Position numbers and translations under genes: made by a program
The notes under the pieces: model-generated
What the model saw: the letters and a program-made list of their open reading frames with translations, nothing else
Databases searched by the model: none
What the model was told of the DNA's origin: nothing
NCBI GenBank assembly: GCA_035606945.1
Contig: DATNDR010000084.1
Span: forward strand, 49,272 to 113,271
Source of the DNA: GCA-003244245 sp035606945
GTDB lineage: Bacteria > Actinomycetota > Actinomycetes > Mycobacteriales > Pseudonocardiaceae
Reading direction: 5' to 3'
DNA length: 64,000 nt
In this document: positions 17,083 to 23,318 of the stretch, one piece after another
Layout of the letters: each line of letters begins with the position of its first letter
Position numbering within the stretch: the stretch's first letter is position 1

Positions 17083-17784
17083 GTGAATCATAACAGTGTT
17101 GGGCTCGCGGTGCACGAAGTTCTCGCTGCGGTGCTGCAGGTCCGTGGCGGGAAGCTGCAGGTACTGCTGTGGCAACGCGGCATCGAGCCCGACGCTGGAC
17201 GCTGGGCACTGCCAGGCGGCCGGCTCGGTGATCGCGAGGACGTGCAGGCGTCGGTGCTGCGCCAACTGGCCGAGAAGGTGGACGTCCGCGAGGTGGCGCA
17301 TGTGGAGCAGCTCGGAGTGTTCAGCGAGCCGATCCGCATGCCGCAGCTGCGCACCGTGGCGACCGCGTTTCTCGGGCTGGTCCCCTGCGTTTCCGATCCC
17401 GCGCTGCCGCCCGACACGGCGTGGCACCCGGTGGCGGATGTGGTGGGCGGCTCACCGCTTACTGCCTTCGACCACGGCCTGATCGTGCGACGAGCCCGGG
17501 ACCGGCTACGAGCCAAGCTTTCTTACACGAATCTCGGGTTCGCGCTGGCCCCACCGGAATTCACGGTCTCGGCATTGCGTGGTCTCTACTCGGCCGCACT
17601 GGGCTATCGGGTGTCGGCGACCAACCTGCAACGGGTACTGGCCCGCCGCGGGGTGTTGATCCCCACCGGCGGGACCGCCGCGCCGGGGCCCTCCGGCGGC
17701 CGGCCCGCGGCGCTGTATCGCTTCGCGGAGCACGATATCCGGGTCACCGACCCATTCGCCGTGTTGCGGCCACCAGACCTTTGA
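17083..17784 (+). CDS. nrtR: NrtR: Nudix-related transcriptional regulator of NAD synthesis
   Basis: The 233-residue protein has an N-terminal Nudix-like domain (VLAAVLQVRGGKLQVLLWQRG, then GRWALPGGRLG) whose Nudix box is degenerate (LRQLAEKVDV lacks the REUXEE glutamates). A C-terminal winged-helix follows (LRGLYSAALGYRVSATNLQRVL). This is the NrtR design: the Nudix domain senses ADP-ribose-type ligands and the winged helix represses nad genes. GTG 17083 is chosen because conserved sequence starts there and the promoter lies directly upstream. It is divergent from nadABC. Confidence 0.88.
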   Translation: MNHNSVGLAVHEVLAAVLQVRGGKLQVLLWQRGIEPDAGRWALPGGRLGDREDVQASVLRQLAEKVDVREVAHVEQLGVFSEPIRMPQLRTVATAFLGLVPCVSDPALPPDTAWHPVADVVGGSPLTAFDHGLIVRRARDRLRAKLSYTNLGFALAPPEFTVSALRGLYSAALGYRVSATNLQRVLARRGVLIPTGGTAAPGPSGGRPAALYRFAEHDIRVTDPFAVLRPPDL

Positions 17785-17846
17785 GGAGCCGAACCTAATG
17801 AGCGCCGCCGTTTCGCGATCGGCTCGCGGCGCCGTAACGTTAGCGT

Positions 17847-18515
17847 GTGGCCGAAACAGTCCCGTTGTTCCCGTTGGGCACCGTGCTGCTCCCGGGCGCA
17901 TCGCTTCCGCTGCACATCTTCGAGCCCCGATACCGTCAGCTGACCGTTGACTTGGTGACCGGGGTGGTACCCGGCCGCAGCTTCGGGGTGATCGCGGTCA
18001 AGCAGGGTTTGGACACTATCGAGGAAACGCACTCAATCGGCTGTACTGCGCTGCTCCGGGAAGCCCGCAGACTTCCCGACGGCCGCTTCGACATTGTCAC
18101 TCGCGGCGAGAAACGGTTCCGGCTGCTGGACGTCGACAATACCTCGGCGCCCTACCTGGTCGGCAAGATCGAGTGGGTTCCCGATAATAAGCCGCCGGCA
18201 GAACAATCGATGCTCTTGCCGGTGCTGGCCGCCGCGGCTCGCGAAGCCCACCGGCAGTACTGCTGGGCAGCGTGGCAGCACGGGGATTGGGAGGAACCGA
18301 AAGACGACGTCGACATGGCCACGCTGGCCCACCTGCTCGCGGCGGATTGCCTACTGACCCTGGAAGATAGGCAGGCTGTGCTGGAGGAGTGCGACTCGGT
18401 AGATCGGCTGCGGCTGGTGCGCAACCTGCTGGTTCGGGAAGCGGCGTTTCTGCGGACTCTGCGTGCGGTACCGGTCCCGTTGAATCAATACGCCGAGAAG
18501 GCCAGTCAGAACTGA
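17847..18515 (+). CDS. LON N-terminal substrate-binding domain protein
   Basis: The 222-residue protein starts AETVPLFPLGTVLLPG, followed by LPLHIFEPRYRQL and FGVIAVKQG, which define the Lon substrate-binding (PUA-like) domain; a helical C-terminal part follows. No AAA or protease domain is present, so it is a stand-alone LON-domain protein of unknown role, common in actinobacteria. GTG 17847 is the start; there is no ribosome site and a TAACGT-like hexamer lies about 6 bases upstream, so the mRNA may be leaderless. It converges with the DUF2567 gene with a 10-bp overlap. Confidence 0.85.
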   Translation: MAETVPLFPLGTVLLPGASLPLHIFEPRYRQLTVDLVTGVVPGRSFGVIAVKQGLDTIEETHSIGCTALLREARRLPDGRFDIVTRGEKRFRLLDVDNTSAPYLVGKIEWVPDNKPPAEQSMLLPVLAAAAREAHRQYCWAAWQHGDWEEPKDDVDMATLAHLLAADCLLTLEDRQAVLEECDSVDRLRLVRNLLVREAAFLRTLRAVPVPLNQYAEKASQN

Positions 18516-19051
18516 CTCGTTTCGCGACTCCACGCCGCGCAGATGCAGTAGCTCACGGCCACGCCGAAGGGCTGCGTAATGATCACCCAACTCGACTCCA
18601 AGACCGGCGCACGCGGGTACGGCGCGCCGGTACTCGCCAGATCGGGATAGCCGGCGGCGACCACCCACAGCCCGATGCGCATCGCCAGCCACGCTGCAAT
18701 CAACGAGCCGAGCACTCCGGCGAGCACGATCAGTGGTCCGCGCCGGCGCCGATACAGCCACAGCGCCGCGCCAGTGAGCACCCCGGCGGCCAATCCGAAC
18801 AGCAGGAATGTCGCCATGTCGTCGAAGCGATGTTCGCTTTCCCCGACGAAGGGCAGCACGCCGCCAGGCGTAGGTGCGCGGGGCGAGCGCGCGAAGAACT
18901 CGGGCGGTGCGAGCCAAGCCCACAGCGCGCCCAGTGGAAGGCCGAGCAAAGCCACCGCGCCCAGCACACTCACCGCGGGCAGCAGATCCGCCCGCACTAC
19001 CGCACCAGGTGCAGACGGCGCCGGGTGCGTTTGCAGGTGCACTGCGCTCAT
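18506..19051 (-). CDS. DUF2567 integral membrane protein
   Basis: From ATG 19051 the protein is 181 residues with four hydrophobic segments (AVSVLGAVALLGLPLGALWAW, FLLFGLAAGVLTGAAL, LIVLAGVLGSLIAAWLA and SWVIITQPFGVAVSYCI). The first loop carries PPEFFARSPRA. It corresponds to the gene after bioB-bsaP in M. tuberculosis (Rv1591, DUF2567). The ATGA overlap with bsaP sets the start and indicates coupling. Function is not known; the conserved position suggests a link with biotin, but this is inference. Confidence 0.82.
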   Translation of the reverse strand: MSAVHLQTHPAPSAPGAVVRADLLPAVSVLGAVALLGLPLGALWAWLAPPEFFARSPRAPTPGGVLPFVGESEHRFDDMATFLLFGLAAGVLTGAALWLYRRRRGPLIVLAGVLGSLIAAWLAMRIGLWVVAAGYPDLASTGAPYPRAPVLESSWVIITQPFGVAVSYCICAAWSRETSQF

Positions 19052-19233
19052 GTCAACCCCGGGTGCGCGCCGTGCGCGCTGCACCGCGCCGACCAACCGG
19101 CCGGCATCACTTGCACCACCATCCGGCGCGCGCAGTGCGGGCAGTACCGGGGCGGCTCCAGGCCACGGCGGCGAGCGCAGCTCGCATGGTTTCCCCCGCC
19201 GGCTGGGCGCCCGCAGACATCGCAGAAGGTCAC
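19048..19233 (-). CDS. bsaP: Biotin synthase auxiliary protein BsaP
   Basis: This 61-residue cysteine-rich protein starts with a GTG that overlaps the bioB stop and ends in an ATGA overlap with the DUF2567 gene. It has FCDVCGRPAG, HASCARRR and RYCPHCARRM (CxxC pairs), then GWSARCSAHG. Length, cysteines and position match M. tuberculosis Rv1590, reported as BsaP, an auxiliary factor needed for BioB activity in actinobacteria. The cysteines probably bind an iron-sulfur cluster or zinc. Assignment rests on synteny and motif recall. Confidence 0.82.
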   Translation of the reverse strand: MTFCDVCGRPAGGGNHASCARRRGLEPPRYCPHCARRMVVQVMPAGWSARCSAHGAHPGLT

Positions 19234-20246
19234 AGCGTCTGGCCCAGCGCCTTGATCGGCATCCTCAGGTCGGTGAGCATGTCCAGATCCGCCTGCGCCG
19301 GCCGGCCGAGATTGGTCAGATAGTTGCCCACGATGAGCGCATTGATGCCGCCCAACATGCCCCGTTCGGCGCCCAGGTCGCCCAGGGTGAGCTCGCGGCC
19401 CCCGGCGAAGCGCAGGATCGTGCGGGGCAAGGCGAACCGAAATGCGGCGACGGTCTTGAGCGCCTCGGCGCCGGCCACCACGTCGTAGTCCTCGTAGGGG
19501 GTGCCGGGCTGCGGGATCAGGAAGTTCATCGGCACCTCGTCGGGATCCAGTGAGGCGAGCTGCGCGGCGAACTCGGCGCGCTGAGCCACCGTCTCCCCCA
19601 GCCCCATGATGCCCCCGCAGCAGACTTCCATCCCGGCCTCGCGCACCATCTGCAGCGTCTGGAAACGCTCCTCCCAGGTGTGGGTGGTCACCACGGTCGG
19701 GAAGTACGAACGGGCGGTCTCCAGGTTGTGGTTGTAGCGGTGCACCCCGATAGCTGCCAGCTCATCCACCTGTTCCTGGGCGAGCATGCCCAGCGAGCAG
19801 GCGATGTTGAGGTGCGCGGTCTCGGGCTCTGCGCGGATCGCCTCGATGCCGGCTTTGACCTGTGACATCAACCGCCTATCCGGACCCCGCACGGCGGCGA
19901 CGATGCAGAACTCGGTCGCCCCGGTGGCCGCGGTCTGCTTGGCCGCCTCGACCAACCCGGGGATGTCCAGCCACACCGCCCGTACCGGCGAGTCGAAGTG
20001 GCCGGACTGCGAGCAGAAGTGGCAATCCTCCGGGCAGCCGCCGGTCTTGACGCTGACGATGCCCTCGACTTCGACCTCCGGGCCGCACCAGCGCATCCGC
20101 ACCTCGTGGGCCAGCGCGAGCAGTTCTTCCAACCGGTCGTCCGGCAGTTGCAGGACAGCGAGCACCTGCTGCTCGGACAACCCGGTGCCCTCGTTCAGTA
20201 CCCGCTGTCGGGCGACGGCCAGCACATCGACCTGCGACCGGGTCAC
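19230..20246 (-). CDS. bioB: Biotin synthase
   Basis: BioB (338 residues) is a radical-SAM enzyme inserting sulfur into dethiobiotin. The radical-SAM cluster motif Cx3Cx2C is present in GGCPEDCHFCSQS. Other family stretches are YNHNLETARSYFP, CCGGIMGLGET, FLIPQPGTP and the C-terminal GNYLTNLGRPAQADL. Length is standard. It is first in a coupled bioB-bsaP-DUF2567 unit; the bioFDA genes are not in the window. Confidence 0.96.
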   Translation of the reverse strand: MTRSQVDVLAVARQRVLNEGTGLSEQQVLAVLQLPDDRLEELLALAHEVRMRWCGPEVEVEGIVSVKTGGCPEDCHFCSQSGHFDSPVRAVWLDIPGLVEAAKQTAATGATEFCIVAAVRGPDRRLMSQVKAGIEAIRAEPETAHLNIACSLGMLAQEQVDELAAIGVHRYNHNLETARSYFPTVVTTHTWEERFQTLQMVREAGMEVCCGGIMGLGETVAQRAEFAAQLASLDPDEVPMNFLIPQPGTPYEDYDVVAGAEALKTVAAFRFALPRTILRFAGGRELTLGDLGAERGMLGGINALIVGNYLTNLGRPAQADLDMLTDLRMPIKALGQTL

Positions 20247-20305
20247 GGGTTGCTCCTCTCAACGGCGGCAGCGGCGCTCCCAGCCAGTCTGCCGCACCGG
20301 TCTGC

Positions 20306-20533
20306 TCAACCGGCGGCTGCGTTGCGGATCCAGTCGGCGACTTCGCCCATCTTGCTGCTCACCAGCTGCGCTTGTTCGGGCGCCACGAGGATGTGCCTGC
20401 CGCGCGAGTCGATGATCAGCACATTGGGCATCCGCACGACGACGGTGACCGGTCCTGCCGTACCGCCATTCGCCGGGATCTGCCAGGTTTTTTCAACCAC
20501 CATCTCGCTGGTGGCCTTCGCCAACGGTTCCAT
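20306..20533 (-). CDS. Hypothetical protein divergent from XRE regulator
   Basis: The product (about 75 residues from ATG 20533, or 81 from 20551) is soluble with stretches MVVEKTWQIPANGG, VTVVVRMPNVLIIDSRGR and QLVSSKMGEVADWIRNA. It resembles small proteins often found beside XRE/DUF397 genes in actinomycetes, but I cannot name a family. No clear ribosome site is present. It shares the 90-bp divergent region with the XRE gene, where repeats TGCAAG and a palindrome lie, so common regulation is likely. Confidence 0.6.
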   Translation of the reverse strand: MEPLAKATSEMVVEKTWQIPANGGTAGPVTVVVRMPNVLIIDSRGRHILVAPEQAQLVSSKMGEVADWIRNAAAG

Positions 20534-20548
20534 ACCGCAACCATCTGA

Positions 20549-20571
20549 CATTGCAAGTGATGCAAGCAATG
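20549..20571. promoter_or_regulatory. TGCAAG repeats / CATTGC inverted repeat
   Basis: CATTGC (20549-20554) and GCAATG (20566-20571) form an inverted repeat, and TGCAAG occurs twice within it 9 bp apart. It lies between the divergent small gene and the XRE regulator. It is a plausible binding site or promoter part for the XRE protein, by position only. Confidence 0.5.
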
Positions 20572-20607
20572 ATTCGATCGGGTGATTGGGCCAGGCTTCG
20601 CACCAGT

Positions 20608-20625
20608 GCATAGTGCGCGCTATGC
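20608..20625. promoter_or_regulatory. Palindrome spanning the XRE start codon
   Basis: GCATAG and CTATGC flank six bases (TGCGCG). The right arm includes the ATG at 20622. Binding here would block transcription or translation initiation, which fits autorepression; this is inference from position. Confidence 0.5.
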
Positions 20626-21470
20626 CCGGTAACCCGTACACCTCGGTTCGGTCTCGTCAGGTGGCCGCCGCGCTGCGCGAGCTGCGTGAGCGGGCTGGGC
20701 TGTCCGGCGCGGAGGTGGCCAAGCGCATGGGTATGTCACCCAGCAAGATCAGCCGGATCGAGACCGGCAACAGTGGGTTGCAGATTGAGGATGTTGCCGC
20801 GTTGTTGGGTCTGTACCAGGTGCCCGCGTCCACCCGCGACGAACTGCTCGACCTGGTTCGGCGGTCGGAGGAACGCGGCTGGTGGACCCGCCAGCCCGGG
20901 CTGCCTCAGCTGTGGCGCAGTCTGATCGACTTCGAAGCCAAAGCCACCCGGGTGCAGAACTACGAGGCACTGGTCGTGCCCGGGCTATTGCAGACCGCGG
21001 AGTACACGAGGGCGATTGTCCAGGGCATCGCGCCCGCCATCACCGAAGCCGAGCTGGACAACCTGGTGGCCGCCCGGATGGCCCGCCAGGCGGTACTGAC
21101 CCGGTCCAACGCCCCGCAGTTCTTCGCGGTGGTGGACGAGGGCGCGCTGCGCCGCCCGATCGGCGAGCCGGGCGTGATGCACCGGCAGCTGCATCACCTG
21201 CTGGTGGTGGCCGAGCAACCGCACGTGATGCTGCGGGTGGTGCCGCTGGCAGCCGGCGCACACACCGGGCTGCGCGGCTCCTTCGTGATCCTGGAGTTCG
21301 CCGAGGAACCCGCGCTGGTGTTCGTGGAGAACCAGAGCACCGGGCTGTTCCTGGAGGAAGAGGTCGATCTGGCGGCCTACCGGCTGGCATTGGGGACTAT
21401 CCTGAATGCAGCCCTTGCACCCGCTGCAACGACCGAGCTGATCGCCCAGATCGCCGCTGAGCTTGGCTGA
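20622..21470 (+). CDS. XRE-family helix-turn-helix regulator with DUF5753 domain
   Basis: The 282-residue protein has an N-terminal HTH_31/XRE domain (LRELRERAGLSGAEVAKRMG, SPSKISRIETG, about residues 14-70). A DUF5753 domain follows (LIDFEAKATRVQNYEALVVPGLLQTAEYTRA, in two parts, and VMLRVVPLAAGAH). Such regulators pair with small DUF397 proteins in actinomycetes and govern development or antibiotic genes. Here a DUF397 gene follows 45 bp downstream. ATG 20622 is inside a palindrome. Confidence 0.93.
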   Translation: MPGNPYTSVRSRQVAAALRELRERAGLSGAEVAKRMGMSPSKISRIETGNSGLQIEDVAALLGLYQVPASTRDELLDLVRRSEERGWWTRQPGLPQLWRSLIDFEAKATRVQNYEALVVPGLLQTAEYTRAIVQGIAPAITEAELDNLVAARMARQAVLTRSNAPQFFAVVDEGALRRPIGEPGVMHRQLHHLLVVAEQPHVMLRVVPLAAGAHTGLRGSFVILEFAEEPALVFVENQSTGLFLEEEVDLAAYRLALGTILNAALAPAATTELIAQIAAELG

Positions 21471-21515
21471 CCCGGCGGACGCACCGGCCACACCAGCACT
21501 GGAAAGGAGCGCGGG

Positions 21516-21716
21516 ATGCCTGCGCTGGATCTCAGCGGCGCCCGCTGGCACAAGAGCAGCCGCAGCACCGACGTCGCCAACTGCGTCGAGGTCGCCGTCG
21601 CCGCCGGCACCGTTGCCGTGCGGGACTCCAAGAACCCGACCGGCAGCGTGCTGGCCGTCCCCCTACCCGCTTGGACCGCCTTCACCACGGCCGTCGGCAC
21701 CGGCGAGCTCGATTGA
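21516..21716 (+). CDS. DUF397 protein
   Basis: This 66-residue protein starts at ATG 21516 after a GGAAAGGAG site. It shows the DUF397 signature: WHKSSRSTDVANCVEVA, then VAVRDSKNPTG and a final AWTAFTTAV. DUF397 proteins are partners or antagonists of adjacent XRE/DUF5753 regulators (BldB-like and toxin-antitoxin-like roles have been proposed). It lies directly downstream of such a regulator and is probably co-transcribed with it. Confidence 0.92.
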   Translation: MPALDLSGARWHKSSRSTDVANCVEVAVAAGTVAVRDSKNPTGSVLAVPLPAWTAFTTAVGTGELD

Positions 21717-21743
21717 TCATCAAACCGTCAATACGATCCGGCC

Positions 21744-21920
21744 ATGCCGGCCACTGACGATGACATCGAGACCCGCCTGGCCCTCGTCGAGCGCGACGTC
21801 GCCCAGTTTCGTGAGCAGCTAGCCCGGGCCAGCTCGGACGCTACCGCCACTCGGACGCTCGCCGCGGGAGCCGATCACGACGTCTCCGAGGTCCGCGCCG
21901 AGCTGCCCGAACGAAGCACA
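21744..21920 (+). pseudogene. Truncated coiled-coil hypothetical protein
   Basis: The first 55 or so codons from ATG 21744 read as a coiled coil (TRLALVERDVAQFREQLARA, then RTLAAGADHDVSEVRAEL). This opening belongs to a common actinomycete small coiled-coil family that normally runs to about 100 residues. After RAEL the frame turns into Pro/Ser/Thr-rich low-complexity sequence that overlaps an antisense gene remnant, so the C-terminus has been lost. The frame stays open to 22400 only by chance. It could still make a short protein. Confidence 0.55.
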
Positions 21921-22054
21921 CCTCCGGCTGGTCAGTCCACCAAGACGACCACGGCACCCTCACCTGGACCAGCCCCAGCGGACACCTCTGGACTCACGAA
22001 CCCCCACCCATCGCCGAACCCACCCCGCATCCTCGTGACCCGGATGAGCGTCGC

Positions 22055-22628
22055 AACCGACCCCGGCCGTGGCCCGCAGATGCTCTCCGAGCCCGGACAC
22101 CACGTCACCGGCGACCACCCCGAGCAGCTCGGCCTCGCGGATGGCCGCGGCCACCTTGCTCGCTCGCTGGCCGGCGTCGTACCCGTGCAGTGGGAAAAAC
22201 CAGTCGATCTCCTTGCCCGCCACCCGCACCGAGGCATCCGCGCCCGCATCTCCACCAGCCAGTGCGCCGCCAGCCGTTCCGGCAGGTACCAGACCCCGCA
22301 GCTGTCCCAGGCCAGTCCCGCCCGCACAGCTCGCCCACTGCTGTACTCACCGCCTGCTCCGAGTGCCCAGCAAGCGGATCAAACCCGGAATCGTCGCTGA
22401 TGGACCCAGCGCGGCGATGGCCTGACCGACGATCACGGTATCCCGGTTCACCGACTGCAAGGCGACGCCCAACGACTCTGCACCGCCCAGCCGCTGCGCG
22501 AGCTGGCTGAACCCCCGGGGAACCGGCTGCACCAGGACATCCGGGCGCGCCTGGAGCAACGCGGTAAGCGACGACTCACCCACACCGGACAGATACTCGG
22601 CAAATGATCTTGTACCCACGTCCGTCAT
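22055..22628 (-). pseudogene. Helicase-associated domain protein, truncated and frameshifted
   Basis: From ATG 22628 the frame reads SSLTALLQARPDVLVQPVPR, LAQRLGGAESLGVAL, VNRDTVIVGQAIAALGPSAT, an opening I recognise from actinomycete helicase-associated (Helicase_C_3-type) proteins. It hits a stop at 22347. Coding continues in a second frame near 22327-22245 (GLAWDSCGVWYLPERLAAHW) and in a third near 22244-22055 (AGKEIDWFFPLHGYDAG). High third-position GC persists in each. The rest of the normally long gene is gone. Two frameshifts plus a truncation make it a pseudogene. Confidence 0.65.
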
Positions 22629-22740
22629 TCTGCCCACGGACCACTCGAGACCTCGCACCGGCACCGCACCGACCCGAGCGATCATCGGTAGCGAAAATCC
22701 GGTAGCAATTTGAACACTCTATCGGTGCCGCGGCATGTGT

Positions 22741-22756
22741 CGTTACAGCTGTAACG
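22741..22756. promoter_or_regulatory. Perfect 16-bp palindrome CGTTACAGCTGTAACG
   Basis: Both 8-base halves match exactly with no spacer. It lies 28 bp before the lipoprotein start and about 110 bp before the helicase-like pseudogene on the other strand. It is a good candidate operator for a dimeric regulator; the regulator is unknown. Confidence 0.5.
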
Positions 22757-22784
22757 CTCGGAACTCGTTTGGCGAAAAGCGAGC

Positions 22785-23315
22785 ATGTCACCGATAACAC
22801 CACGCGTCAGAAGCCGAAGAATACTAGCCTCGTTGGCAATTTGCAGCGCAGTTCTTGTGAGCGGGGCCTCGGTCACCGGATGCCAGAATGAGACCACGGC
22901 GCAACCAACCGGCTCGCAGCTTTCCACGGTGGTCGGCAGCAATTCTGCGGCGCCCTCGGCGAATCAAGCATCGGTGCCTGATCCGGCACCGATGCCGCGT
23001 CCGGCAACTGCGGTGACCACGCCGTCGGTCCCTATCACATCGGTGCAAGCAGCACCACGGTTGGCGCCGCCGGCGCCACGCCCAGTACCGGCGCCCACTA
23101 TCGCGGCAGCGGCACCTGTCAGATCAGCGCAGGAAAGCAGTTCCTGCGACGGGGATTATTACCGCAACAGCGACGGCAACTGCGTGCACCGGCCAGCACC
23201 AGCGGCCACAGCACCGCCTGGTGCCACTGCCCGATGCAATGACGGGACCTACAGCTTCAGCCAACACCGGCAAGGCACCTGTTCGGGTCACCGCGGCGTC
23301 GCGCAATGGTTGTGA
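22785..23315 (+). CDS. Lipoprotein with C-terminal DUF3761 domain
   Basis: The 176-residue protein has a basic N-terminus, a hydrophobic stretch (ILASLAICSAVLVSG) and a lipobox-like ASVTGC with Cys at about residue 33, so it is probably lipidated at the membrane outer face. A long Pro/Ala/Thr-rich stretch follows. The C-terminus has SCDGDYYRNSDGNCVHRP and then the DUF3761 pattern CNDGTYSFSQHRQGTCSGH with GVAQWL, four cysteines likely in disulfides. Function is unknown. It ends three bases before the glgX stop on the other strand (convergent). Confidence 0.8.
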   Translation: MSPITPRVRSRRILASLAICSAVLVSGASVTGCQNETTAQPTGSQLSTVVGSNSAAPSANQASVPDPAPMPRPATAVTTPSVPITSVQAAPRLAPPAPRPVPAPTIAAAAPVRSAQESSSCDGDYYRNSDGNCVHRPAPAATAPPGATARCNDGTYSFSQHRQGTCSGHRGVAQWL

Positions 23316-23318
23316 GTC

